A DNA stretch of 64,000 nucleotides from Solimonas sp. K1W22B-7 (GCF_003428335.1 NZ_CP031704.1:2294001-2358000); one strand, 5' to 3'. Numbered from the stretch's first letter, positions 26,918-35,387 are shown. Numbers and translations are program-made. The notes: generated by a model from the letters alone, not told the origin.

Positions 26918-27553
26918 ATGCAGAATCACTGGAACCTGGGGCGCTGGCTGGGCATTCCCGTCACGATGGACTGGACGGTGCTGCTGGCCTTTGCGTGGCT
27001 GTTCCTCATGCTGGGCGAGTTGCTTGCCGCGCTGGTGGGTGCGGTGGCGTTCGGCTGCCTGCTGGCGGCCCACGAGTTCGGCCACGTCGCCATGGCGCGC
27101 TGGCGCCGGGTGCCGGTCTACGGCATCAACTTCAACGGCCTGCACGGCGAAACCGCGCGTGGCCACGCGGCACGGCGCGGGGATGAAATCCTCGTCGCCT
27201 GGGGCGGGGTGCTGGCCCAGCTGCTGATCCTGGTCCTGGCGCTGGCGGCGAGCCAGGCCCTGGCGTTCTCGACGAATTCCTGGGTGTCGCGCATCGCCGG
27301 CCCCTGGCTGATGGTGTGGACGCGCTGGAACGTCTTCCTGATCATCGTTGCCCTGCTGCCGATCGGGCCGATGGATGGCCACGCGGCCTGGAAAGTCATC
27401 CCCTTCCTGCGCGAGAAACTGCGCCGCCGGCCACAACCCAAACCCGCTTCCACCGGCAAAGTGGTGGAGCTCGACGCCGCTCGACGCCGCGCCCTGGAAG
27501 CCGAGTCCGCCAAGGCTGCGGACGAGATCATCAACCGCCTGAAGAAGAAGTAG
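26918..27553 (+). CDS. M50-type site-2 protease family membrane protein
   Basis: This 211-aa integral membrane protein has the zinc motif HEFGH in a span near residues 50-54 and a later GPMDGHAAW motif supplying the third metal ligand. This is the minimal four- to six-span M50 core, without the PDZ domain of RseP. The C-terminus is a basic cytoplasmic helix (KVVELDAARRRALEAE, then IINRLKKK). Members cut transmembrane anchors of anti-sigma or regulatory proteins; the substrate is unknown. The start ATG 26918 (MQNHWNLGRW) matches family N-termini. A terminator follows. Confidence 0.82.
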   Translation: MQNHWNLGRWLGIPVTMDWTVLLAFAWLFLMLGELLAALVGAVAFGCLLAAHEFGHVAMARWRRVPVYGINFNGLHGETARGHAARRGDEILVAWGGVLAQLLILVLALAASQALAFSTNSWVSRIAGPWLMVWTRWNVFLIIVALLPIGPMDGHAAWKVIPFLREKLRRRPQPKPASTGKVVELDAARRRALEAESAKAADEIINRLKKK

Positions 27554-27566
27554 GGCCGGGCAAACG

Positions 27567-27594
27567 AAAAGGGGCGCGGAATCCGCGCCCCTTT
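27567..27594. terminator. Bidirectional terminator between M50 protease and a small minus-strand gene
   Basis: AAAAGGGGCGCGGA followed by TCCGCGCCCCTTT forms a perfect GC stem flanked by A and T runs, so it can stop transcription from the protease gene and from the minus-strand small gene at 27615. Confidence 0.88.
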
Positions 27595-27614
27595 CCTGTT
27601 GCTGCGTTTCCGCG

Positions 27615-27764
27615 TCAGCGCGTGCCGGGCACCGGCAGCGAGGGGCCGCGGGAGGGAACGACAACGGTGTTCCCGCTGGGCAGCTGCGGTGCCTGGCGCT
27701 GCGTCTGCGGGTTCATCGGGCGGACTTCGCCCAGAGCGGGCATCTGGCGCTGCATCAGGCTCAT
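27615..27764 (-). CDS. Orphan 49-aa Pro/Gln-rich small protein
   Basis: The translation begins MSLMQRQMPALGEVRPMNPQ and ends PVPGTR. It is unstructured-looking, rich in Pro, Gln and Arg, with no membrane span. AAGGAA lies 6 nt before the ATG at 27764, a terminator follows at 27594-27567, and the interval is otherwise empty, so it is a plausible stand-alone gene. No family is recognised. It could also be a leader or a chance frame. Confidence 0.4.
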   Translation of the reverse strand: MSLMQRQMPALGEVRPMNPQTQRQAPQLPSGNTVVVPSRGPSLPVPGTR

Positions 27765-27917
27765 GTGCATTTCCTTGTGTTGGCTTCGACCCCAATGTGC
27801 GCCCTTGCGCACAAGCTGTCTGTAGAGAAAGTCTCACGTCGCTGGCATGGAAAATTCGATTGCCGACGAGAGGTGGAGAAAGAGGGGATGAACTGCAGCG
27901 CGCCACCGGTCGGCCGG

Positions 27918-28709
27918 CTAGACCGTCCCGGCTTCCGCCGGCGCCTTGAACTGGTCCTTCCAGCTGCGCAGGGCGGTGAACACCGCCACGCTGTCGGGCA
28001 GGCGGCCGCCGGACCACTGGCGCGCAGATTGCGCCACGGCCGGCACCTCGGTGCGCAGGAAGGGGTTGATCTGCTTCTCCAGCGCCAGCGTCGTCGGCAG
28101 GCTGGGCTCGCGGTTGCCGCGCAGGGCGCGCACGCGCATCAGCTGGTTGGCGATGGCGCCGTTCTCGGGCTCCACCACGCGGGCGAAGGCGAGGTTGCTC
28201 AGGGTGTATTCGTGGGTGCAGTACACCAGGGTCTCGGGCGGCAGCGCGGTCAGGCGCGACAGCGAGGAATGCATCTGCGAGGGCGTGCCCTCGAACAGGC
28301 GGCCGCAGCCGGCCGAGAACAGGGTGTCGCCGCAGAGCAGCACGCCTGGGGCGTAGTAGACGATGTGGCCCAGGGTATGGCCGGGCACGGCGATGACCTG
28401 GAAGCTGTGGCCCAGCAGGTTCACCCGGTCGCCTTCCTTCAGCAGCTGGGTCAGGCCGGGGATCTTCTTTTCCTCGGCGGCCGGGCCGTAGACCGGTATG
28501 CCCTTGAATTGCCGGCAGAGTTCGGCGATGCCGCCGATATGGTCCGGGTGCCAGTGGGTGATGGCGATGGCTTCCAGCGTCAGCTGGCGCTCCTGCAGCT
28601 CGCGCAGGACCGGGGCCGGGTCGCCGGGATCGACCACGACCGCGCGCGAACCCTCCACCAGGGTCCAGAGGTAGTTGTCCTGAAAAGCCGGAATCGGGAT
28701 GATCTGCAT
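27918..28709 (-). CDS. gloB: Hydroxyacylglutathione hydrolase (glyoxalase II)
   Basis: This 263-aa metallo-beta-lactamase-fold enzyme hydrolyses S-lactoylglutathione to lactate and glutathione. The metal motif is THWHPDHIGG (H-x-H-x-D-H kept, with Trp and Pro at the variable positions). VPGHTLGHIVYY, LLCGDTLFSAGCGRLFEGT and YCTHEYTLSNL are diagnostic for GloB. The C-terminal substrate domain is present. The gene diverges from the methyltransferase at 28750; gloB-yafS-rnhA-dnaQ is a conserved gammaproteobacterial neighbourhood. Confidence 0.95.
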   Translation of the reverse strand: MQIIPIPAFQDNYLWTLVEGSRAVVVDPGDPAPVLRELQERQLTLEAIAITHWHPDHIGGIAELCRQFKGIPVYGPAAEEKKIPGLTQLLKEGDRVNLLGHSFQVIAVPGHTLGHIVYYAPGVLLCGDTLFSAGCGRLFEGTPSQMHSSLSRLTALPPETLVYCTHEYTLSNLAFARVVEPENGAIANQLMRVRALRGNREPSLPTTLALEKQINPFLRTEVPAVAQSARQWSGGRLPDSVAVFTALRSWKDQFKAPAEAGTV

Positions 28710-28749
28710 GGCGTATGATCTTGGTGCCTCACCCCCGTCTGGTCAAACC

Positions 28750-29520
28750 ATGTCCCCGACAAGAGCCGATCTTTCCGGACTGCCCCTGACCCGCCACACG
28801 CTGGACCTGTGGCTGCGCTCGCCGCGCGGCCGCCGCCTGCTGGCGCTGGAGGAGAACGAAGTCCGTCGCGTCCTGCCCGAGGTATTCGGCCGCCATGTGC
28901 TGCAGATCGGCAGCTGGGGTGTCGACAACCAGCTGATCGCCTGCGCCGAGACCCTGCACAAGGCTGTACTGGGTACCGTCAGCGGCGAGCCCTCGGCCGC
29001 GCTGATCGATCCCGAGCAGCTGCCCCTGATGAGCAAGAGCGTGGATGCGGTGCTGCTGCCGCATACGCTGGAGTTCAGCCGCTCGCCGCACAATGTGCTG
29101 CGCGAGGTCAACCGCGTGCTCAACGACCGCGGCCGCCTGTTCGTGATGGGCTTCAGCCCCTTCAGCGCCTGGTCTCTGCGCGGCCTGCTGGGCCTGCGCT
29201 ACCGTGCCTTTCCGGCCGGCGCGCGCTACCACGGCGTCGGCCGCATCTGCGACTGGCTGGAACTGCTGGACTTCGAGGTGACCGAGATCCGCCGCTTCGG
29301 CATCGGTTTTCCGTGGATGGCGCCGCGCACCGCCGGCGGTCCCTGGAGCGTCGGCGCGCTGCTGTCGCCGCTGTCGGAGGCCTACCTGCTGGTGGCGCGG
29401 AAGCGCGTGATCCCGGTCAATTTCATCGGCCGCACGCAACGCGCGCAGGTCAGGACACTGGTCGGGGTGACCGCTCCCGCGGCACAATCCACGTCCTCAT
29501 TGGAAAAACACCCGACGTGA
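28750..29520 (+). CDS. SAM-dependent methyltransferase (YafS-like)
   Basis: This 256-aa class I methyltransferase-fold protein contains VLQIGSWG (motif I position, somewhat degenerate), [20 protein letters not shown]-like motif II/III residues and [18 protein letters not shown]. It sits between gloB and rnhA exactly as yafS does in E. coli. The substrate is unknown. ATG 28750 gives the family-like N-terminus [19 protein letters not shown]. The final TGA overlaps the rnhA GTG. Confidence 0.82.
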   Translation: MSPTRADLSGLPLTRHTLDLWLRSPRGRRLLALEENEVRRVLPEVFGRHVLQIGSWGVDNQLIACAETLHKAVLGTVSGEPSAALIDPEQLPLMSKSVDAVLLPHTLEFSRSPHNVLREVNRVLNDRGRLFVMGFSPFSAWSLRGLLGLRYRAFPAGARYHGVGRICDWLELLDFEVTEIRRFGIGFPWMAPRTAGGPWSVGALLSPLSEAYLLVARKRVIPVNFIGRTQRAQVRTLVGVTAPAAQSTSSLEKHPT

Positions 29521-29972
29521 AGCAAATCGTGATTTACACCGACGGCGCCTGCAAGGGTAATCCCGGGCCCGGCGGCTGGGGTGCCCTGCTCGAATACAAC
29601 GGCACCCGCAAGACACTCAAGGGCGGCGAAGCCCTGACCACCAACAACCGCATGGAGCTGATGGCGGCGATCAGCGCCCTGGAAGCCCTGCTCGAGCCCT
29701 GCTCGGCACAGCTCTATACCGACTCGGTCTACGTGCGCTCCGGCCTGCTGGAATGGCTGCCGGGCTGGAAGAAGCGCGGCTGGAAGACCGCCGACAAGAA
29801 GCCGGTGAAGAACCAGGACCTGTGGCAGCGCCTGGACGAAGCCGCGGCGCGGCACAAGGTCGAGTGGCACTGGGTCAAGGGGCACAGCGGCCATCCGGGC
29901 AACGAAGCGGCGGACCGGCTGGCGAACGAGGGCATCAACGAGCTGCTGGCGCAGAAGGGTGCCGCGGCATGA
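29517..29972 (+). CDS. rnhA: Ribonuclease HI
   Basis: This 151-aa enzyme removes RNA from RNA-DNA hybrids. The active-site carboxylates are in [17 protein letters not shown] (D9), [10 protein letters not shown] and LYTDSVYV, and the late histidine loop is [17 protein letters not shown]. The start is GTG at 29517, overlapping the methyltransferase stop. Its TGA overlaps the dnaQ ATG. In E. coli rnhA and dnaQ are divergent; here they are co-directional and coupled. Confidence 0.96.
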   Translation: MKQIVIYTDGACKGNPGPGGWGALLEYNGTRKTLKGGEALTTNNRMELMAAISALEALLEPCSAQLYTDSVYVRSGLLEWLPGWKKRGWKTADKKPVKNQDLWQRLDEAAARHKVEWHWVKGHSGHPGNEAADRLANEGINELLAQKGAAA

Positions 29973-30697
29973 GCGCCGTGATGACGCGCCAGGTCATCCT
30001 CGACACCGAAACCACGGGCCTGGAGGCCAGCCAGGGCCATCGCGTCATCGAGGTCGGCTGCATCGAGCTGGTCAATCGCCGTTATACCAACAACAACTTC
30101 TGGCGCTACGTCAATCCGGATCGCGAGATCGACCGCGGCGCGATCGAGGTCCACGGCATCACCAACGAGTTCCTCGCCGACAAGCCGAAGTTCTTCGAGA
30201 TGGCGCAGGAGCTGTGGGACTACCTGGAAGGCGCGGAACTGATCATCCACAACGCCGCCTTCGACATCGGCTTCCTCAACGCCGAGTTCGGCCGCCTGGG
30301 CTTCACCCGCCGCGTCGAGGACGTCTGCACGGTGACCGACACGGTGGCGATGGCGCGCAGGATGCACCCCGGCCAGCGCGTCAGCCTGGACGCCCTGTGC
30401 AAGCGCTACGAGGTGGACAACTCCGGCCGCGACCTGCACGGCGCCTTGCTCGACGCACGGCTGCTGGCCGACGTCTACCTGTCGATGACCGGCGGCCAGA
30501 ACCGCCTGATGCTGGACAGCGGCGAAAGCGGCGGTGTCTCGCGCTCGCGCTTCGTCGAGCTGCTCGGCGCCAGCGCGGCGCCGCTGCCGGTACTACAGCC
30601 CAGTACCGATGAGCTCGAGGTGCATGTTGCCAAGCTCAAGAAGCTGGCGGACAAGGGCAAATGCCTCTGGGTTGGCGAGATTCCTGCGGCGTCCTGA
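29969..30697 (+). CDS. dnaQ: DNA polymerase III epsilon subunit
   Basis: This 242-aa 3'-5' proofreading exonuclease has Exo I motif LDTETTGLE (D12, E14), Exo II in [13 protein letters not shown] and Exo III in [16 protein letters not shown]. The start matches the E. coli N-terminus (ITRQ-VLDTETTG). A C-terminal tail that binds the alpha subunit is present. It ends 7 bp before the stop of the convergent membrane protein gene. Confidence 0.96.
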   Translation: MSAVMTRQVILDTETTGLEASQGHRVIEVGCIELVNRRYTNNNFWRYVNPDREIDRGAIEVHGITNEFLADKPKFFEMAQELWDYLEGAELIIHNAAFDIGFLNAEFGRLGFTRRVEDVCTVTDTVAMARRMHPGQRVSLDALCKRYEVDNSGRDLHGALLDARLLADVYLSMTGGQNRLMLDSGESGGVSRSRFVELLGASAAPLPVLQPSTDELEVHVAKLKKLADKGKCLWVGEIPAAS

Positions 30698-30704
30698 AGG
30701 GTGG

Positions 30705-31997
30705 TCAGCCGGTCAGCCACCGCGCATCCAGCATCACCGGGCGCCAGCTCCAGCCGGCACCGGTGACCAGCTGCACCAGCGGCGCACGCATTTCCTCGAT
30801 GTCGAAGCGGTAGACGTAGGCCGGGTCATGACTGATCCGGCCGTCGCGCAGCTGCAGGCCCAGCACGCCCTCCACCTGGCGCTCGAAGAAGGTGATACCC
30901 CAGCTGGCGCGGTAGCGCAGGTCGGCACCACCGTGCCCGGCCGAGGCGTCGAAGGCGGCCTGGAACTCGCGAACCCGTACCTCGGCGTGGTCCTCGTCCA
31001 GGCGCAGGCGGAAGCGCACCAGGCGGCGCATGTGGCGCGCGCGCATCAGGTCCAGCCAGGTCGCGTCGGCATAGCGCCATTCCGCCACCAGCTCCTCCGG
31101 GCTGTCGCCGGGCAGCAGCGTGAAAGGGATGTCTTCCTTCGCCAGCCGCAGCAGGCGGTCGCGCAGCGTGGTGAGCGGCAGCACCGTCGCCTCCGGCTGT
31201 GCGGGGTGGGCGGCGGCCCAGGCCGAGAGCCGGAAGAACACCCAGGACACGAACAGGGTATAGACCAGCAGGCCGGCCAGCAGCGGCGCCATCGGCAGTT
31301 CCGGGATCGGCTCGGGCAGTGGCTGCGGCGGCAGGGGGGCGGGCGGCGGCATGTCGCGCGCCCGCAGGCGCTGCTCGATGCCGGCACTGTCGATCGCGGT
31401 GATGCGCAGCAGTTGCGCGCCGTCGACGCTGTGGAATGTGCTGTAGCCCGGTTCCTGCGTCAGCACGCCGTTGTGTCCAGCCAGCGAGGCCAGCGGCGGC
31501 GGCTGGTTCTGGTATTCGGCCAGGAAGCGCATCCGTGCCTCGGCGTCGCCGTCGTAGACGATCTCGATCAGCTGGCTGCCGTCGCGGTACACCGACAGGG
31601 TGGCGCGGCGGGCATTCAGGATGCCGGCGGTGAGGTCGGTCGTCTGCAGCGGCGTTTCCACCGCCCCGGACGCGCCGGTTGCGGCCGCAGCGGGGAAGGA
31701 TGGGGCAGGGGCATCCGCCCGCAGCATCCGTTCCGGCATGAAGCCGAATGCCAGGAAATGCGGCAATACCACCAGGCCGAAGAAAACGCCGAAGAACACC
31801 ATGCCGCGCGGGTCCGGCATCATCGCCAGCAGCCCGGCCATCACCAGGCCGCCGGTCAGCGCCAGGCCTGCCATCGCCAGCACCGCCGTATGCCCGACGC
31901 TGCCGGTCCGCCACCAGGCCGCCGCCAGCACGGCCAGGCCTGCCAGCAGGTACAGGGCGACGATGCTGCGTGCGACCGGCCGCATCCGAGACTGCAT
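30705..31997 (-). CDS. Multi-span membrane protein of unknown function
   Basis: This 430-aa protein has three N-terminal spans (about 10-30, 38-58, 63-82), an extracytoplasmic domain (about 90-240) with SVYRDGSQLIEIVYDGDAEA, a Pro-rich linker, a fourth span (about 245-265), and a cytoplasmic domain ending YRFDIEEMRAPLVQLVTGAG. No family is recognised. GGGGGTC precedes the ATG at 31997. It diverges from the DUF445 gene and shares the short promoter region that holds an inverted repeat. Confidence 0.65.
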   Translation of the reverse strand: MQSRMRPVARSIVALYLLAGLAVLAAAWWRTGSVGHTAVLAMAGLALTGGLVMAGLLAMMPDPRGMVFFGVFFGLVVLPHFLAFGFMPERMLRADAPAPSFPAAAATGASGAVETPLQTTDLTAGILNARRATLSVYRDGSQLIEIVYDGDAEARMRFLAEYQNQPPPLASLAGHNGVLTQEPGYSTFHSVDGAQLLRITAIDSAGIEQRLRARDMPPPAPLPPQPLPEPIPELPMAPLLAGLLVYTLFVSWVFFRLSAWAAAHPAQPEATVLPLTTLRDRLLRLAKEDIPFTLLPGDSPEELVAEWRYADATWLDLMRARHMRRLVRFRLRLDEDHAEVRVREFQAAFDASAGHGGADLRYRASWGITFFERQVEGVLGLQLRDGRISHDPAYVYRFDIEEMRAPLVQLVTGAGWSWRPVMLDARWLTG

Positions 31998-32054
31998 GTT
32001 GACCCCCGGGACGTGGATCGATTGTATCCGGACCATAGGAAAGAACGCCTCGTC

Positions 32055-32075
32055 TATGGCATAAGGGTTGCCATA
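32055..32075. promoter_or_regulatory. Inverted repeat in the divergent promoter region
   Basis: TATGGCA (32055-32061) and TGCCATA (32069-32075) are perfect complements around a 7-bp spacer. They sit between the starts of the unknown membrane protein gene and the DUF445 gene, 24 bp before the latter. This is consistent with an operator or a small hairpin. Confidence 0.4.
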
Positions 32076-32098
32076 ACGACAATACGGGGAACCTGCGA

Positions 32099-33358
32099 AT
32101 GCAGTCCTGGGCTGAAATCCTGGCGGATGTGCAGAGCAACTGGCTGATCTACGTCTCCATGCCCTTCGTGGCGTCGGCCATCGGCTACGTCACCAAGCTG
32201 GTGGCGATCCGCATGATGTTCGAGCCGATCGAGTTCATCGGCATCAAGGCGCCGTACCTGGGCTGGCAGGGCATCGTGCCGCGCAAGGCCGCGATCATGG
32301 CCAGCATCGCCTGCGACACCATGACCCAGCGCCTGCTCAAGCCGCAGGACATCTTCGGCCGCCTGGACCCCGACCAGATCGCGCGCGAGATCGAGGCGCC
32401 GCTGCTGGCCGCCGTCGAGAAGATCACCCACGAGGTCGCTTCGCACTACTCGCCGGGACTGTGGGAAGCGGCGCCGGACTCCGTGCGCCAGGCCATCGTC
32501 CGCCGCATCCAGGCGGAGGCGCCCAACATCGTGCGCCAGATGATGGTGGACCTGAAGGCGAACATCGACGACATGTTCGACCTGACGGACATGGTGGTCA
32601 GGGCATTGCTGCGCGACAAGCGACTGCTCAACCGCATCTTCCAGGAGGCCGGTCACGAGGAGTTCCGCTTCATCGCGCACTCCGGCATCTACTTCGGCTT
32701 CATCATCGGCTGCGTGCAGGCCGTGACCTGGGCGCTGACGCACAGCCCCTGGGTGATGCCGCTGTTCGGCGGCTTCACCGGCTGGTTCACCGACTGGCTG
32801 GCCCTGAAGATGATCTTCTATCCGAAGAAAAAGACGCGTTACCTGGGTCTGTTCACCTGGCAGGGCCTGTTCCTCAAGCGCCGCAAGGAAGTGGCCGCCG
32901 AGTACGGTGCGCTGATCGCCAGCGAAGTGGTGACGCCGCGCAACGTGCTGGAGGCGGTGCTGCGCGGCCCGTTCTCCGACCGCCTGTTCCACATGGTGCA
33001 GAAGCAGGTGCAGAAATCCATCGACGAGCAGGCCGGTATCGTGCGGCGTGTCGTCATGTTTGCGGTGGGCAGTCGCCAGTACCGCGACATGAAGCAGATG
33101 GTGGCCGACAAGATCGTCGAGACGCTGCCGGAGACCCTTCGCCACATGGAAGGCTACGTCGGCGATGCCATGGACCTGCGCACCACGCTGACCCACAAGA
33201 TGCAGGAACTCACCGAGGACGAGTTCGAGGCGCTGCTGCGCCCGGCCTTCCAGCAGGACGAGTGGATCCTGATCACCGTGGGCGCGGTGCTCGGCTTCCT
33301 GGTCGGCGAGATGCAGGTGCAGATCATGCTGCACATGGGCTCCATTCCTGCGCACTGA
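32099..33358 (+). CDS. DUF445 family membrane protein
   Basis: This 419-aa protein has an N-terminal span (IYVSMPFVASAIGYVTKLVA), a central pair around FIIGCVQAVTWALTHSPWVM and GGFTGWFTDWLALKMIFYP, and a C-terminal hydrophobic segment (ILITVGAVLGFLVGEMQVQI). The GYVTKLVAIRMMFEPIE and WFTDWLALKMIF repeats are the DUF445 signature (YheB/YjiN relatives). Function is unknown; a membrane or spore-like structural role has been suggested for relatives. The last 30 bp before the stop are copied in inverted orientation immediately downstream. Confidence 0.85.
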   Translation: MQSWAEILADVQSNWLIYVSMPFVASAIGYVTKLVAIRMMFEPIEFIGIKAPYLGWQGIVPRKAAIMASIACDTMTQRLLKPQDIFGRLDPDQIAREIEAPLLAAVEKITHEVASHYSPGLWEAAPDSVRQAIVRRIQAEAPNIVRQMMVDLKANIDDMFDLTDMVVRALLRDKRLLNRIFQEAGHEEFRFIAHSGIYFGFIIGCVQAVTWALTHSPWVMPLFGGFTGWFTDWLALKMIFYPKKKTRYLGLFTWQGLFLKRRKEVAAEYGALIASEVVTPRNVLEAVLRGPFSDRLFHMVQKQVQKSIDEQAGIVRRVVMFAVGSRQYRDMKQMVADKIVETLPETLRHMEGYVGDAMDLRTTLTHKMQELTEDEFEALLRPAFQQDEWILITVGAVLGFLVGEMQVQIMLHMGSIPAH

Positions 33359-33388
33359 AGTGCGCTGGCATGGAGCCCATGTGCAGCA
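33327..33388. repeat. Fold-back palindrome copying the 3' end of the DUF445 gene
   Basis: The 30 bp at 33327-33356 (coding for the end of the DUF445 protein) and the 30 bp at 33359-33388 are reverse complements at 28 positions, with GA between them. The mirror axis sits on the TGA stop codon. The core pairs CATGGGCTCCAT with ATGGAGCCCATG and GCGCACT with AGTGCGC. This would form a near-perfect transcript-end hairpin. Confidence 0.9.
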
Positions 33389-33392
33389 GATA

Positions 33393-33442
33393 GTAGTTTG
33401 TAGATAGTAGAAGCAGCGCCGCTTTTACTATCTACCAACTAC
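33393..33442. repeat. GTAGATA-rich hairpin between convergent genes
   Basis: Arms at 33393-33412 (GTAGTTTGTAGATAGTAGAA) and 33423-33442 pair at 18 of 20 positions around a 10-bp GC loop. A looser extension of the pairing (33383-33392 with 33443-33457) reaches into the last codons and TAA stop of the minus-strand Abi-alpha gene. The AT-rich arms stand out from the surrounding GC-rich sequence. Confidence 0.85.
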
Positions 33443-34294
33443 TTATCTACTGTCTGCTTTCGGGGCCGAAGGGCCCGAAAGCTTGGGCTGCATGCTAACC
33501 CCGCCGCAGGCGCGCCAAAGCTGCTGGCCGGTCACGCTCAGGCGCAGCGTCTCTCTCGTGATCTTGGCTCGCTGGCGCGGCCTGGACTCGATGCTGGCGA
33601 TGGTCTGGCGCATTTCGCTGCTGTTTTCCAGCAGCTGGTACTGCACCAGCAGCTGCGGGTCCTCGGGGCCGAACTCGATCAGGCCCAGGCGCTTCAGGCG
33701 GCCGATGTAGTAGTGCCCGGACTCGTGCAGCGAGGCGCCCGCGTTCTTGGCCACGGCATTGACGTTTTCCATCATCAGCGTGCGCGACTGCGCCGAGCCC
33801 AGCAGTGTGCCGCTGTGCAGCTGGACCAGGGCGTGGCGCGCACCGTCGGACAGGAAGGAGATGATGCGCGCCTCGTCCGGCACCAGCTCGCGCAGGATCG
33901 CCGCGAACAGGTAGTCGTAGGCCTGCGGCTTGGACTGGTCCACGGCCTGCTGCAGCAGGTCGGCGAACATGCGCGAGGGCGGCTGCGGCAGCGGCAGCAT
34001 GTAGGTGCGCTCGACCTTGGGCTTGCGCGGCGCCTTGGCGCCGTTGCCGGCGGCGGCGCCTTCGCCGGCTGCAGATTCGTCCTCCGCGGCGCGCTCCATG
34101 CGGTCCTTCAGCGTCGCGAACAGGGCCTTTTCGGCCTTGCGCAGCTGTTCCTGCGCGATGTCGGCGCCGGGCAGGCGGCTGAGGAAGCTGGCGGCAAAGC
34201 GACCGGCCCGCCGGGCGTTGGCGACAGCACCATCGTTGATGGCGAGGCCACGGCCGGCGCTGCTGTCATCCTGTTTCGGATCGTTGGGGTTCAC
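33443..34294 (-). CDS. Abi-alpha (DUF4393)-like protein
   Basis: This 283-aa soluble protein has a charged N-terminal helical region (about 20-90) and a conserved part from about 100: PSRMFADLLQQAVDQSK, FAAILRELVPDEARIISFLS, GHYYIGRLKRLGLIEF and a final LRLSVTGQQLWRACG. This order (a helix ending in a small-residue pair, a PDEARI motif, an IxxLxxLGLI helix, and a terminal L-x-x-T/S-G-x-x-F/W) is typical of the abortive-infection-alpha family. The start GTG 34294 has GAGAGG 6 nt upstream. The final residues and the stop are encoded by the repeat at 33393-33457. A role in phage defence is only family-based inference. Confidence 0.55.
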   Translation of the reverse strand: MNPNDPKQDDSSAGRGLAINDGAVANARRAGRFAASFLSRLPGADIAQEQLRKAEKALFATLKDRMERAAEDESAAGEGAAAGNGAKAPRKPKVERTYMLPLPQPPSRMFADLLQQAVDQSKPQAYDYLFAAILRELVPDEARIISFLSDGARHALVQLHSGTLLGSAQSRTLMMENVNAVAKNAGASLHESGHYYIGRLKRLGLIEFGPEDPQLLVQYQLLENSSEMRQTIASIESRPRQRAKITRETLRLSVTGQQLWRACGGVSMQPKLSGPSAPKADSR

Positions 34295-34394
34295 TCGAAA
34301 CCTCTCGCGGGTATAACAGCTAGTTTCCGGCGGAAGCATACGTCAGATGAATGGCCCTGCGGCCGTGCCCCCAGGGCCTGTCACCCATTCCCTC

Positions 34395-34413
34395 GGTGTC
34401 GAACCTCGACACC
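34395..34413 (-). terminator. Hairpin at the stop codon of the ArsR-methyltransferase gene
   Basis: GGTGTCGA (34395-34402) and TCGACACC (34406-34413) pair perfectly around a 3-nt loop. The stem touches the first base of the stop codon. No T run follows on the minus strand, so it is a weak or Rho-linked terminator at best. Confidence 0.4.
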
Positions 34414-35342
34414 TAAGGCTTGCGGGCCAGCGCGGTGACGACCTCGAAGTAGGGCGGGCGGCTCTCGCGCGAGCTGATCCGGCAGTTTTCCACCCGGAAG
34501 CCGGCGCCTTCCAGCATGCGCTGCAGCTTGGTCGGTTGCAGGCCGAGGTTGACGTGGTCGTAGGCGTGCATCGCCGCCTCGTGGCGGTGGGCGTTCAAGG
34601 CGGCCACCACCAGGCGTCCGCCGGGGCGCAGCAGGCGAAAGCCCTCGGCCAGCAGCTTCTCCGGCGTGCGCGTATAGGCCAGTGCATGCATCGCGAAGAC
34701 ATGGTCGGCGCTGGCGTCCGGCAAGGGGGTGGCGTGCATGTCCGCTTCGTGGAAGCGCACGTTGCGGTAGGGTGCCAGGCGCTTGCGCGCGGCGGCGATC
34801 ACGGTAGGGCTGATGTCCACGCAGGCGATGCTGCGGGCGCGCTCCGCGATCAGCTCGGCCAGCACGCCGTCGCCGCAGGCGATGTCCACCACGTCGCCCA
34901 GGTCGAGCAGGCCGATCAGCGCCCGTGCCGTGGCCTCCCAGGTGCGTCCCGGGGAATAGTGAAGTTCCATGCGCCCGGCGACCGACTCGGCCCAGGTCTG
35001 GCCGGGCGTGCGGCTGCGCAGGACTTCCTTGGCGCGCTCGTGGTCCACGCGCAGCTGCCCATCATCCAGCCGGCTACGCAGCAGTTCCCACAGCTCGCCC
35101 ACGGCCCCGGAGACGCCGTTGGCGGAATAGAGCGCGGAACTGCCGCTGCGCTTGTCCTGCACCAGGCCGGCGCGCTTGAGGCGCGCCAGGTGGGTGGAGA
35201 CGCGGCTCTGCGCCAGACCGGTGATGCCGGTCAGCTCGGCCACGCTCAGTTCGTGGGTTTCCAGCAGCAGCAGCAGGCGCAGGCGGCTGGCGTCGGCCAG
35301 CAGGCTGCAGAGCTCGGTGCTTTGTTCCAGGGATAGGGTCAT
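34413..35342 (-). CDS. ArsR-family HTH fused to SAM methyltransferase
   Basis: This 309-aa protein combines an ArsR/SmtB winged-helix domain (about 1-95; ELTGITGLAQSRVSTHLARL recognition helix) with a class I methyltransferase (about 140-309; VVDIACGDGVLAEL motif I, FHEADMHATPLPDASADHVF). Such fusions are found in proteobacteria, often upstream of methionine or SAM-cycle genes, and may sense SAM or homocysteine status. No met gene is adjacent here. No metal-binding ArsR cysteine pair is visible (a single Cys near residue 12). No Shine-Dalgarno sequence is visible at the assigned ATG. Confidence 0.85.
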   Translation of the reverse strand: MTLSLEQSTELCSLLADASRLRLLLLLETHELSVAELTGITGLAQSRVSTHLARLKRAGLVQDKRSGSSALYSANGVSGAVGELWELLRSRLDDGQLRVDHERAKEVLRSRTPGQTWAESVAGRMELHYSPGRTWEATARALIGLLDLGDVVDIACGDGVLAELIAERARSIACVDISPTVIAAARKRLAPYRNVRFHEADMHATPLPDASADHVFAMHALAYTRTPEKLLAEGFRLLRPGGRLVVAALNAHRHEAAMHAYDHVNLGLQPTKLQRMLEGAGFRVENCRISSRESRPPYFEVVTALARKP

Positions 35343-35358
35343 GCGGATAGGCGGATAT
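35343..35358 (-). promoter_or_regulatory. Tandem 8-bp repeat at the ArsR-methyltransferase start
   Basis: GCGGATAG (35343-35350) and GCGGATAT (35351-35358) lie head to tail immediately upstream of the start codon, where a ribosome-binding site would be expected. They could be an operator for autoregulation. Confidence 0.35.
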
Positions 35359-35387
35359 CCACGCCATTAGACGTGAGGCGCGCCGAC

